A stretch of 64,000 nucleotides of DNA, taken from contig WTFX01000015.1 in NCBI GenBank assembly GCA_011523825.1, forward strand, positions 1 to 64,000, given 5' to 3'. Of this stretch, positions 8,562-16,973 are shown piece after piece (the first letter of the stretch is position 1; the number at the start of each line of letters is the position of its first letter). The DNA is from Microthrixaceae bacterium (GTDB taxonomy: Bacteria; Actinomycetota; Acidimicrobiia; Acidimicrobiales; Poriferisodalaceae). A program made the position numbers and the translations under genes. The notes under the pieces are model-generated. The model saw only the letters and a list, made by a program, of their open reading frames with translations. It was not told the DNA's origin and searched no databases.

Positions 8562-10244
8562 ATGAGCGGCAAGGAACGGCGAGCGCTCGGTGTGACGGCC
8601 ACCGAGACCCATGGCGGCAAGCTCGCAGCGAAGGCACTGGCCGCAGCTGGCGTGGAATGCGTGTTCACCTTGTCGGGCGGGCACGTCATGGGCATCTACG
8701 ACGGCTGCCTCGACGAGGGCATCGACGTCGTCGACGTCCGTCACGAGCAAGCCGCAACGCATGCCGCCGACGCCTGGGCCCGCCTGCACCCGGGCAAGGT
8801 GGGCGTGGCCATCCTCACCGCGGGCCCCGGGGTGACCGACGGCGTCACCGGCGTCGCGAATGCCTGGCGAGCCAACTCGCCGATCCTGGTCTTCGGCGGC
8901 CAGGGGCCGTTCAAGCACGCTGGCCGTGGCTCGCTGCAGGAAATGGACCACGTGTCGCTCATGCGACCGGTGACGAAATGGTCCGGTGCGTGCGGGGAAA
9001 CCCGCCGCATTGCCGAGTACATCGAGCTGGCCGTGCGCACGGCACTCAGCGGTGTGCCCGGGCCGTCCTTCCTGGAGATTCCGATGGACGTGCTGCACGG
9101 CAAGGTGGACCTCGACGCCGTGCAGATGCCCCGGTTCCGCGATTACCGGGTCGCCTCGGCTGCACATCCCGATGTGCTCTCGCAGGCGGCAGAGATCATT
9201 GCCGGTGCCCGCACACCTGTCGTGATGGCCGGCACGTCGCTGAAATGGAGCGAGGGCGGCGGCGCATTGGCGGCATTCCTGGATGCCACGGCCATCCCGT
9301 GTTACGTGAACGGAATGGCGCGCGGGGAGATCGACTGGGATCACCCCTCGTTCCTGTCATTGACGCGGGCTGAGGCGCTCGCGGCCGCTGACGTGGTGAT
9401 CTTGGCCGGCACGCCTCTCGACTTCCGCATGAAGTTCGGCCGCGCCATCCCGGCCGACGCCCGCATCGTGCAACTCGATCTCGACGAGACGCTCATCGGC
9501 CAGAACCGTGCCGCCGAAGTGAGCCTCGTCGGCAATCTGGGTCGAAACTTTGATGGGTTGCTCGAGGTGTTCAAGTCGACCGGCGTCGCGGTGGATGCCT
9601 CGGCACATCTTGCTGTGCTCGCGGCGCGCGAGGCCGAGCTCGACGAGGCCCGCAACGCTGAGCTGAACAGCGACGAGGTGCCCATCGACCCATTGCGGCT
9701 GTGCCGCGAGATCGCCGACGCCGTCACCGACGACATGATCGTGATCGGCGACGGCGGCGACATCGTGGCACAGGCGTCCAAGGTGATCCGGGTGCCCAGG
9801 CGCGGCACCTGGATGGATCCCGGACCGCTCGGAACGCTCGGCGTGGGAATGCCGTTCGCGCTCGCAGCGCAGAAGGCTCATCCCGACAAGCGGGTCCTGA
9901 TCGTCTACGGCGACGGCTCATTCGGGCTCAACGGCTTCGAATACGACACAGCGGTTCGCTTCGGGCTGCCCATCGTGGGAGTCGTGGGCAACGATGCGGC
10001 GTGGGGTCAGATGCTGCGTCCCCAAGCCAGCCTCTACGGCCAGGACAGGGTGGTGGCCACCGAGCTCAACTACACCCGCTACGACAAGGTGGTCGAGGCC
10101 ATGGGCGGCCATGGCGAGCACGTGACCGAGCCCGACCAGATCGCACCTGCGCTTCAGCGAGCCTTCGAGGTGGGCTTGCCTGCACTGGTGAACGTGGAGA
10201 TCCGCCAGGACCGCGGAGCCATGAAGGGCTCCACCTACGTGTAG
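8562..10244 (+). CDS. thiamine-diphosphate-dependent enzyme, acetolactate synthase-like
   Basis: Three-domain TPP enzyme of 560 aa. The N-terminal Pyr domain carries the activating Glu in VRHEQAATHAADAWAR. The central domain is of the DHS type. The C-terminal PP domain holds the cofactor motif GDGSFGLNGFEYD near residue 450, ending in the conserved GND. Such proteins include acetolactate synthase, glyoxylate carboligase and 2-hydroxyacyl-CoA lyase/oxalyl-CoA decarboxylase; sequence alone does not decide between them. No small regulatory ilvH-type subunit is next to it, which argues against the biosynthetic acetolactate synthase. Start: ATG 8562 has GGGAGA five bases upstream. Confidence 0.85.
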   Translation: MSGKERRALGVTATETHGGKLAAKALAAAGVECVFTLSGGHVMGIYDGCLDEGIDVVDVRHEQAATHAADAWARLHPGKVGVAILTAGPGVTDGVTGVANAWRANSPILVFGGQGPFKHAGRGSLQEMDHVSLMRPVTKWSGACGETRRIAEYIELAVRTALSGVPGPSFLEIPMDVLHGKVDLDAVQMPRFRDYRVASAAHPDVLSQAAEIIAGARTPVVMAGTSLKWSEGGGALAAFLDATAIPCYVNGMARGEIDWDHPSFLSLTRAEALAAADVVILAGTPLDFRMKFGRAIPADARIVQLDLDETLIGQNRAAEVSLVGNLGRNFDGLLEVFKSTGVAVDASAHLAVLAAREAELDEARNAELNSDEVPIDPLRLCREIADAVTDDMIVIGDGGDIVAQASKVIRVPRRGTWMDPGPLGTLGVGMPFALAAQKAHPDKRVLIVYGDGSFGLNGFEYDTAVRFGLPIVGVVGNDAAWGQMLRPQASLYGQDRVVATELNYTRYDKVVEAMGGHGEHVTEPDQIAPALQRAFEVGLPALVNVEIRQDRGAMKGSTYV

Positions 10245-10276
10245 CGGCGCGACAGCACCCGACGAGGCGGATACCC

Positions 10277-11026
10277 ATGTGCGGGCGGTTTGTCTCAGCA
10301 GCCAGTCTCGAGCAGATTGCGGCGCACTTCGACACCCCGCTGCCGGGTTTCGACGCACCTCGCAGCTACAACGTGGCACCCACGACCGACATCGTGGCCG
10401 TCGTGGGCAACGACGATGCCCGCCGGATCGAGACGTTTCGGTGGGGCCTCGTGCCTCAATGGTCCAAGGATCCTGCGAAGGGCCCGCTGCTGTTCAATGC
10501 CCGGTCCGAGACAGCGGCAACGAAGAACTCGTTCCGTGGCGCGTTCCAGCGGCGCCGCTGCATCGTTCCTGCCGACGGGTTCTACGAGTGGCCCAAGACT
10601 CCGAAAGGGACGAGCCGCGACGACCGACCGCTCCCGCACTACATCACCCGCGCCGATGGCGCCATGCTGGCCATGGCGGGCCTGTGGGAACGCCGGTGGC
10701 CGCCCCCTGCCGGTGATGCAGCCGACGGAGCGAACGCAGATGCACCTGCCGGTCCACGCCAGGCCCTGCACTCGGCAACGGTGCTGACCACCGCCGCGAA
10801 CAGCTTCATGGCGCCGATTCACGACCGCATGCCGGTGCTGCTGGAACGCTCGCAGTGGTACGCCTGGCTCGACCCTGCCAACGATCATGTCGAGGTGCTG
10901 TCGGCTCTGTGCGCGCCCGCGGATGAGAACACTTTGCGTTCACACCGTGTGGGTCGAGAGGTGGGCAACGTCCGCAATCGCGACGCGAGCCTCATCGAGC
11001 CAGCGGAGCCGGATCAGCTCTTCTAG
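10277..11026 (+). CDS. SRAP (HMCES/YedK) family abasic-site DNA-protein crosslink sensor
   Basis: 249 aa. SRAP proteins use Cys2, exposed after removal of Met1, to form a thiazolidine with abasic sites in single-stranded DNA, shielding them during replication. Here the protein begins MCGRFV, so Cys2 is present. The conserved YNVAPTT, RWGLVPQWSK, NARSET and GFYEW segments follow in order. The conserved catalytic His lies in the PIHDRMPV motif. An Ala/Gly/Asp-rich insertion at about residues 152-166 interrupts the usual core. It lies 32 bases after the TPP enzyme and could be co-transcribed. Confidence 0.93.
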   Translation: MCGRFVSAASLEQIAAHFDTPLPGFDAPRSYNVAPTTDIVAVVGNDDARRIETFRWGLVPQWSKDPAKGPLLFNARSETAATKNSFRGAFQRRRCIVPADGFYEWPKTPKGTSRDDRPLPHYITRADGAMLAMAGLWERRWPPPAGDAADGANADAPAGPRQALHSATVLTTAANSFMAPIHDRMPVLLERSQWYAWLDPANDHVEVLSALCAPADENTLRSHRVGREVGNVRNRDASLIEPAEPDQLF

Positions 11027-11049
11027 CCCCGCGCTGCGAGCGGGCCGGC

Positions 11050-11448
11050 TCAGCCACCGAGCGCGGCGCGGATGGCTTCGGCAGGCCCGCGTAGCTCCTC
11101 GGCCGAGGCCATCGGCAGGGGCCGGGCGAAGTTCATGTCGGCCATCGAATTCACCGGGCACACATGGATGTGGCAGTGCGGTACCTCGAAGCCGGCGACC
11201 ACCAGCCCGATGCGTTCTGGTCTCAAAGCCTGCATCTGCGCCTGACCGATGCGTCTGGACACCTCGAACAGGTGAGCCTGCAGGTCCGCCGGGACGTCCA
11301 GCCAGTGGTCGATCTCGGCGATCGGCACCACCAGCGTGTGACCCGGCGACAGCGGATTGATCGACAGGAATGCAACGCACCGGTCGTCGCGCCACACGAA
11401 CGTCCCGGGCAGCTCGCCATCGATGATCTGCGTGAACACAGTGCTCAT
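11050..11448 (-). CDS. HIT family nucleotide hydrolase/transferase
   Basis: 132-aa histidine-triad protein acting on phosphoramidate or dinucleoside polyphosphate substrates. It starts TVFTQIIDGELPG and carries the triad as HCHIHV, the canonical H-x-H-x-H pattern. I chose ATG 11448 over ATG 11457 because TAGGAT lies 7 bases before 11448 on this strand and the family begins at this point. The promoter box sits inside a perfect 19-base palindrome. The gene diverges from pgsA and converges on the SRAP gene with a 23-base gap. Confidence 0.9.
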   Translation of the reverse strand: MSTVFTQIIDGELPGTFVWRDDRCVAFLSINPLSPGHTLVVPIAEIDHWLDVPADLQAHLFEVSRRIGQAQMQALRPERIGLVVAGFEVPHCHIHVCPVNSMADMNFARPLPMASAEELRGPAEAIRAALGG

Positions 11449-11451
11449 CGC

Positions 11452-11470
11452 GCGCATCCTAAGGATGCGC
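11452..11470. promoter_or_regulatory. 19-bp palindrome over the hit -10 box, candidate operator
   Basis: Nine-base arms GCGCATCCT/AGGATGCGC flank a single central A. The palindrome covers the minus-strand TAGGAT box (11456-11461) used by the HIT gene and lies about 40 bases before the pgsA box. A dimeric regulator could bind here, though a palindrome in GC-rich DNA can also be chance. Confidence 0.45.
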
Positions 11471-11509
11471 CGGAGCTCATACGCGCAGCCTAAGCCGACG
11501 GCATCTCGG

Positions 11510-11515
11510 TACTGT
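11510..11515 (+). promoter_or_regulatory. -10 box for leaderless pgsA
   Basis: TACTGT ends 7 bases before GTG 11523. The alternative GTG at 11514 overlaps the box itself, which favours 11523 as the start. Confidence 0.5.
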
Positions 11516-11522
11516 GAGCCGC

Positions 11523-12137
11523 GTGAGCGAGGCCTCTGACGCGTCGTCGGTCCCCGTGGGTGGGTGGCGGCCGTTCACGGTGCCGAACCTGATCAGCCTG
11601 GCTCGCCTGTGCTGCCTGCCATGGTTCGTATGGCTGGTGTTCGGTGCCGAGGACCGCTGGACCGCGGCATTGCTGCTCGGCGCTCTCGGCGCCACCGACT
11701 GGGTCGACGGCTGGGTGGCGCGGCGCTTCAATCAGGTCTCCGAGCTCGGCAAGATCCTGGACCCCACTGCCGATCGACTGCTGCTGCTGGTGGCGCTCGT
11801 GGTGATGATCGCCGACGGCTCGCTGCCGTTGTGGATCGCGGTGCTGGCGCTGTTCCGCGAGGGTGTCGTTGCCGTGGCGGCGCTGGTGCTGGGAGCACTC
11901 GGCGCTCGCAAGATGGACGTGACCTGGTGGGGCAAGACCGGCACGTTTCTGATGATGTTCGCAGTGCCGTGTTTCCTGGCCTCCCACAGCGACATCGGCG
12001 TGGCGGAGGCCTTCGGCGTGGCGGCCTGGGTGTTCGTGGCGACCGGCCTGCCGGTCCACTACTGGTCGGCAGTGGGCTACATCCCCCAGGCCTTCGATGC
12101 CCTGCGTGAGGGGCGTGCCGGCAGCGCCAGCGGCTGA
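11523..12137 (+). CDS. pgsA: CDP-alcohol phosphatidyltransferase (PgsA-type)
   Basis: Integral membrane enzyme that transfers a phosphatidyl group from CDP-diacylglycerol to an alcohol, in this subfamily probably glycerol-3-phosphate. The full CDP-alcohol signature D-x2-DG-x2-AR-x8-G-x3-D-x3-D is present at residues 59-84 (DWVDGWVAR ... LDPTAD). About five hydrophobic segments are visible in 204 aa. It is the first gene of the pgsA / gcvH / FHA / MerR block, which has the same order in mycobacteria (pgsA2 to Rv1830). GTG 11514 is an alternative start three codons earlier. Confidence 0.88.
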   Translation: MSEASDASSVPVGGWRPFTVPNLISLARLCCLPWFVWLVFGAEDRWTAALLLGALGATDWVDGWVARRFNQVSELGKILDPTADRLLLLVALVVMIADGSLPLWIAVLALFREGVVAVAALVLGALGARKMDVTWWGKTGTFLMMFAVPCFLASHSDIGVAEAFGVAAWVFVATGLPVHYWSAVGYIPQAFDALREGRAGSASG

Positions 12138-12161
12138 GCTATCAGTGTGACAGCCATCCGG

Positions 12162-12167
12162 TAGTTT
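12162..12167 (+). promoter_or_regulatory. -10 box for leaderless gcvH
   Basis: TAGTTT ends 7 bases before the gcvH ATG at 12175. Confidence 0.5.
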
Positions 12168-12174
12168 CGCGAGC

Positions 12175-12576
12175 ATGGAGATACCCGCCGAGCTTCGCTA
12201 TTCGAGCGATCACGAATGGGTGCGCCCTGCTGATGGCGGGGTGCAGGTGGGCATCACCGACTTCGCACAGGATGCGCTCGGTGATGTCGTGTACGTGGAG
12301 TTGCCCGAGGTCGGCGCTCAGGTCACTGCCGACGAGCCAATGTGCGAGATTGAGTCCACCAAGTCGGTCTCGGACATCTTCGCCCCGATCTCGGGCGAGG
12401 TCGTCGAGGTGAACGTCGCCCTCGAGGATGAGCCGCAGCTGGTGAACGAATCGCCGTACGGCGACGGGTGGATCTGCGTCATCGCCCCGGCCGAAGACGC
12501 AGCGCAGGCGTCCGCTGAGATGGAGGCACTGCTCGATGCCGATGGCTATGCCGCATTGATCGCGGAGGACGTCTGA
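12175..12576 (+). CDS. gcvH: glycine cleavage system H protein
   Basis: Lipoyl carrier (133 aa) that shuttles the aminomethyl group between the P, T and L proteins of glycine cleavage. The lipoyl attachment site is K63 in [13 protein letters not shown], and the GEVVEVN strand follows. It is about 21 kb from gcvP and gcvT, which lie together at 33910-38054. This separation, with gcvH next to garA and the MerR gene, is the usual actinobacterial arrangement. The garA-like gene begins 5 bases after its stop. Confidence 0.97.
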   Translation: MEIPAELRYSSDHEWVRPADGGVQVGITDFAQDALGDVVYVELPEVGAQVTADEPMCEIESTKSVSDIFAPISGEVVEVNVALEDEPQLVNESPYGDGWICVIAPAEDAAQASAEMEALLDADGYAALIAEDV

Positions 12577-12581
12577 TCGTC

Positions 12582-13034
12582 ATGGCCATCGTCTGCGGAA
12601 GGTGCGGGTACTCGAACACCGACGATGCACGCTTCTGCTCGGGCTGCGGGACGCGTCTCGACCCCTCTGCCGATGCACCCACCGAGGTGCTCTCGCCTGT
12701 CGGCGTCACCGAGGTCCCGCCTTACAGCGGTCAGGCGGAACTGGTGGTCACTTCCGGGCATCGGTCGGGGACGCGATTCGAGCTGGCCGGAGACCGGGTC
12801 ACCGTCGGCCGCCATCCCGACAGCGATGTGTTCTTGGACGACATCACCGTGTCGCGCCGTCATGTGGTGCTCGAACTCGCCACGGCGGGTCACATCCTGT
12901 ACGACGTGGGGTCGCTGAACGGCACCTATATCAATGGAGTTCGCACCGACGGCGAGGTCATCTTGCACAGCGGCGACGAGTTGCAGGTGGGCAAGTTCAA
13001 ACTGCTCTACCTGGTTGCCTCGGTCGGGCTGTGA
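12582..13034 (+). CDS. garA: FHA-domain signalling protein with zinc ribbon, GarA/OdhI-like
   Basis: 150 aa. An N-terminal zinc ribbon has C5-x2-C8 and C19-x2-C22. A short linker contains APTEVL with T34, in the position of the phosphothreonine motif of GarA/OdhI, and then an FHA domain follows with VGRHPDSDVFLDD, SRRHVVLEL and NGTYING. In mycobacteria and corynebacteria the protein is phosphorylated by Ser/Thr kinases and controls 2-oxoglutarate and glutamate metabolism. The linker Thr here is in PTEV rather than the ETTS motif, so regulation by phosphorylation is inferred. The next gene overlaps its stop by GTGA. Confidence 0.85.
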   Translation: MAIVCGRCGYSNTDDARFCSGCGTRLDPSADAPTEVLSPVGVTEVPPYSGQAELVVTSGHRSGTRFELAGDRVTVGRHPDSDVFLDDITVSRRHVVLELATAGHILYDVGSLNGTYINGVRTDGEVILHSGDELQVGKFKLLYLVASVGL

Positions 13035-13960
13035 GCGCCGGGGTCCAGCCTTCCTCACCTGGAGCTCGACTGTCGATCGGCGAGGTCGTTGCGTTGCTGC
13101 GGCCCGAGTTCAGTGATCTGACCGATTCCAAGATCCGGTTCCTCGAAGATCGCAAGCTCATCTCGCCTGCCCGCACGCCAGGCGGTTACCGCAGCTTCGG
13201 CCCCCATGACATCGAAGTGCTGCGCTGGATCCTCACCCGTCAACGTGATCAGTACCTGCCGCTCAGCATCATCGGGGAGCGGATCGATCGGGGTGAGCAT
13301 CTGGCCGACATCTGGGGCATCGGCATCCCCGAGCCCGCAGAGCCGCCTGGAGTCGGGGCTTCCGAGCCGGAACTCCTCGGCGAACCCGCGGCGGTCGATA
13401 CCCCCGAGACGCTGGCGGCCGACGTCACCGGCGGATCGGCTGGCGAGCCCGATGCACCTGCGACCGCTGCCAGCATTCCGTCGCCCTGGCTTGCAGCCGA
13501 CGACTCGCTGACGTACACCGCAGCGGAGCTGAGTGCCGAGAGCGGACTCACCATCGCCGAGATTGCTGAGCTGACCGATTTCGGGTTGCTCGTGCCGCTC
13601 GCCGATGACGACGCGACTCTGCTGCCGCCGCCACAGCCCGGCGCAACGCAACCCGATCCAGTGCAGGCCTCGTTGGGGCTCGAACCGCCCGAGCCGCGCT
13701 ACGGCAGCAGTGCGCTGCTCATCGCCCGTATCTCGCGTGAGTTCGCCACCTATGGATTGCAGGCCCGCCACCTGCGTGTCATCCGCAATGCCGCGACGCG
13801 GGACGCGTCCATGTTCGAGCAGGGCGTCCAGCCGATTCTGCATGCCGGCGGCGCTTCGGCAGACCTCGACGCGCAGCGTTCGTTGGGCCGTTTGATGGCG
13901 CTGTGCGAGCGCCTGCGGTCGGTGGTGATGGGGGAGGCGCTGCGCCGCTATCGGCGTTAG
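13031..13960 (+). CDS. MerR-family regulator, FtsR/Rv1828-like
   Basis: 309-aa regulator with an N-terminal MerR winged helix (LSIGEVVALL ... IRFLEDRKLI ... GGYRSFGPHDIEVLRWI). A long Pro/Glu/Ala-rich linker and a second helical region (residues about 155-309) follow. By position and length it is the counterpart of Rv1828 of mycobacteria and FtsR of Corynebacterium glutamicum, an activator of ftsZ. The start is the GTG that overlaps the preceding stop (13031-13034), giving coupled translation with the FHA gene. The frame is open upstream, but that is the shadow of the FHA gene. Confidence 0.85.
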   Translation: MSAGVQPSSPGARLSIGEVVALLRPEFSDLTDSKIRFLEDRKLISPARTPGGYRSFGPHDIEVLRWILTRQRDQYLPLSIIGERIDRGEHLADIWGIGIPEPAEPPGVGASEPELLGEPAAVDTPETLAADVTGGSAGEPDAPATAASIPSPWLAADDSLTYTAAELSAESGLTIAEIAELTDFGLLVPLADDDATLLPPPQPGATQPDPVQASLGLEPPEPRYGSSALLIARISREFATYGLQARHLRVIRNAATRDASMFEQGVQPILHAGGASADLDAQRSLGRLMALCERLRSVVMGEALRRYRR

Positions 13961-13999
13961 CCGCAGAGCGTCCCTGTTCTTTGCTCACAGGGGCCGAAG

Positions 14000-14005
14000 T
14001 AGTGT
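14000..14005 (+). promoter_or_regulatory. -10 box for leaderless DUF151 gene
   Basis: TAGTGT ends 6 bases before ATG 14012. Confidence 0.5.
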
Positions 14006-14011
14006 GCGGGC

Positions 14012-14536
14012 ATGGTCGAGATGGAGCTGCTTGGCGTGCAGGTGGAGATGCCCTCGCAGAGCCCGCTCATGCTGCTGCGTGAGACCGGCGGTTCTCAGCG
14101 AGTGCTGCCGGTGGTGATCGACACGCCCGAGGCCCAGGCGATCTACCGCGGCATCGAGCAGATTCGCGTGCCGAGGCCCCTCACGCACGACCTGATGGCG
14201 GCCATCTTGGATGTCCTCGGAGCGACGCTGGTCAAGGTCACAGTCACCGACCTGCGGGATCGCACCTTCTTCGCCGAGATGGAGGTCACCATCGGCTCGG
14301 ACACCCACACGATCTCCGCCCGGCCGAGCGACGCCGTCGCTCTGGCAGTGCGGGCCGACACCCCCATCTTCGCCAGCGAATCGGTGCTGGACGAAGCGGG
14401 GCAGATCATCGAGCTCCCCGCGGATCCCCCCGACGATGTCGATCCCGACGAGCTGCTCGACGAGTTCAAGCAATTCCTGGACGACGTGCAGCCTGACGAC
14501 TTCGGGCCGGCGGCGGAGGCCGGCGACAAAGAGTGA
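14012..14536 (+). CDS. bifunctional nuclease family (DUF151) protein
   Basis: 174 aa with the DUF151 core: an N-terminal strand region (LPVVIDTPEAQAIYRGIEQ), RPLTHDLM, then RTFFAEMEV and SARPSDAVALAVRADTPIF. The tail is very acidic. Plant members have been reported as bifunctional nucleases; the bacterial role is unsettled. It corresponds to Rv1829, between two MerR genes. A strong hairpin starts 8 bases after its stop. Confidence 0.88.
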   Translation: MVEMELLGVQVEMPSQSPLMLLRETGGSQRVLPVVIDTPEAQAIYRGIEQIRVPRPLTHDLMAAILDVLGATLVKVTVTDLRDRTFFAEMEVTIGSDTHTISARPSDAVALAVRADTPIFASESVLDEAGQIIELPADPPDDVDPDELLDEFKQFLDDVQPDDFGPAAEAGDKE

Positions 14537-14544
14537 GGCGTGGC

Positions 14545-14567
14545 GATCGGGCCGCTGCGGCCCGATC
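14545..14567 (+). terminator. strong hairpin after the DUF151 gene
   Basis: GATCGGGCC and GGCCCGATC form a perfect 9-bp stem, extended to 10 by a G-C pair, with a CTG tip. It starts 8 bases after the stop. No run of T follows, so it may be an atypical terminator or an RNA-stabilising stem upstream of the next MerR gene. Confidence 0.5.
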
Positions 14568-14707
14568 ATCTGCGTGACGCTCCCGCACAGCGGCCCCTTG
14601 CGCTGCAGTGACAGGTCCCCGTACGCTCTGTGAGAGTGCAGATCACAGCCCGGTAGTTCGCAGGGTGTGATTTGCGGCGTGTGACCCACGCAGGAGAGGA
14701 GACACCG

Positions 14708-15295
14708 ATGGCTGACCCGCAGGGAGCTTCCGTCCCCGTGCCGGCAACCGCGCAGGGTGCCGACGCGCCGTCACAGCCTGACGCCCCATCGGCGAGTGCG
14801 GACGTCTCCGCCGAGACTGCGCCGGGAGCGCCAGGCGCCATTGTCGAGGGATTCTCCAGCAAGCAGGCCGAGAAGATTGTCGGGATCAGCTACCGCCAGC
14901 TCGATCACTGGGCACGCAAGGGATTGGTGCAGCCATCGGTCGCTCAGGCCGAGGGCAGCGGCTCTCGGCGTCGCTATTCCTATAACGATCTCGTCGAGTT
15001 CAAGATCGCTAAGAAGATGCGCGACCAAGGCATCGACCTCAAGTCGATTGCGCGCGCGTTCGACTACCTGCGCAACCAGCTCGGCGGTGAGGTTGCCTCG
15101 GCGAACATCGTCATCAGCGGCAGCGATGTGCTGTGGGCCGACGACGACCGGGTGCTCAGCCTGCTGCGCCAGGGTCAAGCGGCGATGCTGACCGTGCTGC
15201 CGGTGGCGGGCGTTCGCCGCGAACTCGACGCGGACGTGGTGAAGCTGCTCCCCGACGAGCCCATCGCCACGCAACTCAGTCTCGACTTGGAATAG
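14708..15295 (+). CDS. MerR-family transcriptional regulator, Rv1830-like
   Basis: 195 aa. A variable Ala/Pro-rich N-terminus of about 45 residues precedes a MerR helix-turn-helix (SSKQAEKIVGISYRQLDHWA ... SRRRYSYNDLVEFKIAKKM). A C-terminal helical region of about 80 residues has no metal-binding Cys pattern, so its signal is unknown. It ends the conserved actinobacterial block. Unlike its neighbours it has a clear ribosome site (AGGAGAGGAG) just before ATG 14708, and its 171-base upstream region suggests its own promoter with a leader. Confidence 0.88.
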   Translation: MADPQGASVPVPATAQGADAPSQPDAPSASADVSAETAPGAPGAIVEGFSSKQAEKIVGISYRQLDHWARKGLVQPSVAQAEGSGSRRRYSYNDLVEFKIAKKMRDQGIDLKSIARAFDYLRNQLGGEVASANIVISGSDVLWADDDRVLSLLRQGQAAMLTVLPVAGVRRELDADVVKLLPDEPIATQLSLDLE

Positions 15296-15318
15296 CAAGC
15301 AAGGCAGGCTGGCGCAGC

Positions 15319-15340
15319 GCCGGGCACACCCAGGCCCGGC
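15319..15340. terminator. hairpin between convergent genes
   Basis: GCCGGGC (15319-15325) pairs perfectly with GCCCGGC (15334-15340) around an 8-base loop, between the end of the MerR gene and the end of msrB. Its position suggests a two-way terminator. There is no T tract on either side. Confidence 0.45.
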
Positions 15341-15382
15341 CCAGCCGGCGCGGGCCAATCAAGCCTGGAAAGACGAACCCCG

Positions 15383-15808
15383 TCAGTCTGAGTCTTCGAC
15401 GGGCGCGAACTGCAGCGATGCCGAGTTCATGCAGAACCGGTCGCCTGTCGGACGCGGGCCGTCAGGGAATACGTGGCCGAGATGCGCCCCGCAGGCCTTG
15501 CACATCACCTCGGTGCGGATCATGCCGTAGCTGCGGTCGACCTCGGTGTCCACGGCGTCGTCGGCCACTGGCTCGGTGAAGCTCGGCCAGCCCGAGCCGC
15601 TCTCGAACTTCGTCTCTGAGCTGAACAGCTCGGCGCCGCACACGACGCAGTGGTACGCGCCGTCGTCGTGGTTGTCCCAGGTATCGCCCGTGAACGGACG
15701 CTCGGTTCCCGCCTCCTGAGTGACGTGATACTGCATCGGCGTGAGCCGTTCCCGCAGCTCCGATTCGGAGAAGGTGACAGCGCGTCCAGCCTCAGATTGC
15801 CCAGTCAT
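15383..15808 (-). CDS. msrB: peptide-methionine (R)-S-oxide reductase
   Basis: Repairs R-methionine sulfoxide in oxidised proteins. 141 aa. The two zinc pairs are C54-x2-C57 and C103-x2-C106, the fold motif GSGWPSF is near residue 75, and the catalytic Cys is C126 in [10 protein letters not shown]. In some organisms this residue is selenocysteine; here it is a plain TGC codon. ATG 15808 lies 7 bases after a TACCGT box, which decides it against ATG 15835. Confidence 0.95.
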   Translation of the reverse strand: MTGQSEAGRAVTFSESELRERLTPMQYHVTQEAGTERPFTGDTWDNHDDGAYHCVVCGAELFSSETKFESGSGWPSFTEPVADDAVDTEVDRSYGMIRTEVMCKACGAHLGHVFPDGPRPTGDRFCMNSASLQFAPVEDSD

Positions 15809-15815
15809 GGGTACC

Positions 15816-15821
15816 ACGGTA
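15816..15821 (-). promoter_or_regulatory. -10 box for leaderless msrB
   Basis: TACCGT on the minus strand, 7 bases before ATG 15808. Confidence 0.5.
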
Positions 15822-15873
15822 GTGACGCTGGGCACGGCGAACGGGTCGCCCGATGCCGGGGTGAATACAACGG

Positions 15874-16944
15874 CTATGGCGACCCGTCAGCGGCCTCGGC
15901 GTTGACGGCGTTGACGATGTCGATCATCGCCGCCAGCGTGTCCAGCCGATCCGCGGCAGTCGGTCCTTCGGGTTGGAGGCGCAGGACATCCACACCGGCG
16001 TCCCGATACGCCCGCACCTGGGCTGTGACCTGTTCATGGCTGCCTAGGAAGTTGGTCTCGGTGACGAGCCGATCCGGAACAGCTGCGGCTGCGGCGGACC
16101 GGTCGCCGTCGAGCCACAGGCGTTGCACGTGGCGGCATTCCTGCTCGAAACCCGCTCGGCGGTAGGCGTCGTTGTAGAAATTGGCCGTGGCCGACCCCAT
16201 CGCGCCCAGCGTGAAGGCGATGCCCGGCCGCCTCGGCTCGATCAGCGCCTCGAGATCGTCGCCGAACTCGACGGCGCCGCCGGCCTGGCAGGCCACCGAG
16301 CCTGGTGGGCGCCCCGTCGACGCTGCCCCCTCCAATACCTGACCCCACGTGACCTCGGGGCGGCTCGGCACGAAGCACACGCCGACCCAGCCGTCGGCGG
16401 CCTCGCCGGTGTAGCGCAACGACTTGGGACCGAGGGTTGCGAGCCAGATCTCGATCGAGTCGTTTGCCGGCTGCGCCAGCCGCAGTGACTTGCCCGGCCC
16501 GTCCGGCAGCGGCAGCACATGGTGGCGGCCGTCGTAGGCGATCTTGTCGCCGGCGAAGGCTTGGCGGCAGATGTCGACGGTCTCGCGCAGCCGTCCCAGC
16601 GGATCGCCGAAGCGCACTCCGTGCAGCCCCTCGACCACCTGCGGCCCGCTGACGCCGAGCCCCAGGATGAACCGATCGCCGGTCATGGCGGCCAGCGAGA
16701 GCGCGGTCATCGCTGTCATGACCGGGGTGCGGGCCGAAATCTGCAAGATGCCCGTGCCGAGCTGGCAGCGTTCGGTCACCGCTGCGAGGTAGGCAAGTGT
16801 GCTGACGCCGTCCATGCCCCATGCCTCAGCCGACCACAGGATGTCCACGCCGAGACGGTCGGCCTCCCGCAGGAACTCGACCTGCTCATCCCAGTCGCGC
16901 CGCTTGCCCGACGCTGGCCCTCCGAATCCGATGGCTGTGCGCAC
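15874..16944 (-). CDS. LLM-class (luciferase-like) oxidoreductase, probably F420-dependent
   Basis: 356-aa bacterial-luciferase-fold flavin/deazaflavin enzyme. It shows the family start (TAIGFGG), the [19 protein letters not shown] helix, the [20 protein letters not shown] strand, and [15 protein letters not shown]. These features match the F420-dependent LLM subfamily better than the FMN alkanal monooxygenases. The substrate cannot be read from the sequence. It is followed upstream by a small Ddn-like protein on the same strand, another F420-type family. GTG 16944 is preceded by TAGGGT at 7 bases. Confidence 0.85.
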   Translation of the reverse strand: MRTAIGFGGPASGKRRDWDEQVEFLREADRLGVDILWSAEAWGMDGVSTLAYLAAVTERCQLGTGILQISARTPVMTAMTALSLAAMTGDRFILGLGVSGPQVVEGLHGVRFGDPLGRLRETVDICRQAFAGDKIAYDGRHHVLPLPDGPGKSLRLAQPANDSIEIWLATLGPKSLRYTGEAADGWVGVCFVPSRPEVTWGQVLEGAASTGRPPGSVACQAGGAVEFGDDLEALIEPRRPGIAFTLGAMGSATANFYNDAYRRAGFEQECRHVQRLWLDGDRSAAAAAVPDRLVTETNFLGSHEQVTAQVRAYRDAGVDVLRLQPEGPTAADRLDTLAAMIDIVNAVNAEAADGSP

Positions 16945-16951
16945 GCCCGGA

Positions 16952-16957
16952 ACCCTA
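16952..16957 (-). promoter_or_regulatory. -10 box for the LLM oxidoreductase
   Basis: TAGGGT on the minus strand, 7 bases before GTG 16944. Confidence 0.5.
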
Positions 16958-16973
16958 GATCGCAGGTGGTCGC

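Noticed and set aside
15383..15808. MsrB as a possible Sec enzyme
   Set aside because: The catalytic residue is encoded by an ordinary Cys codon (C126).
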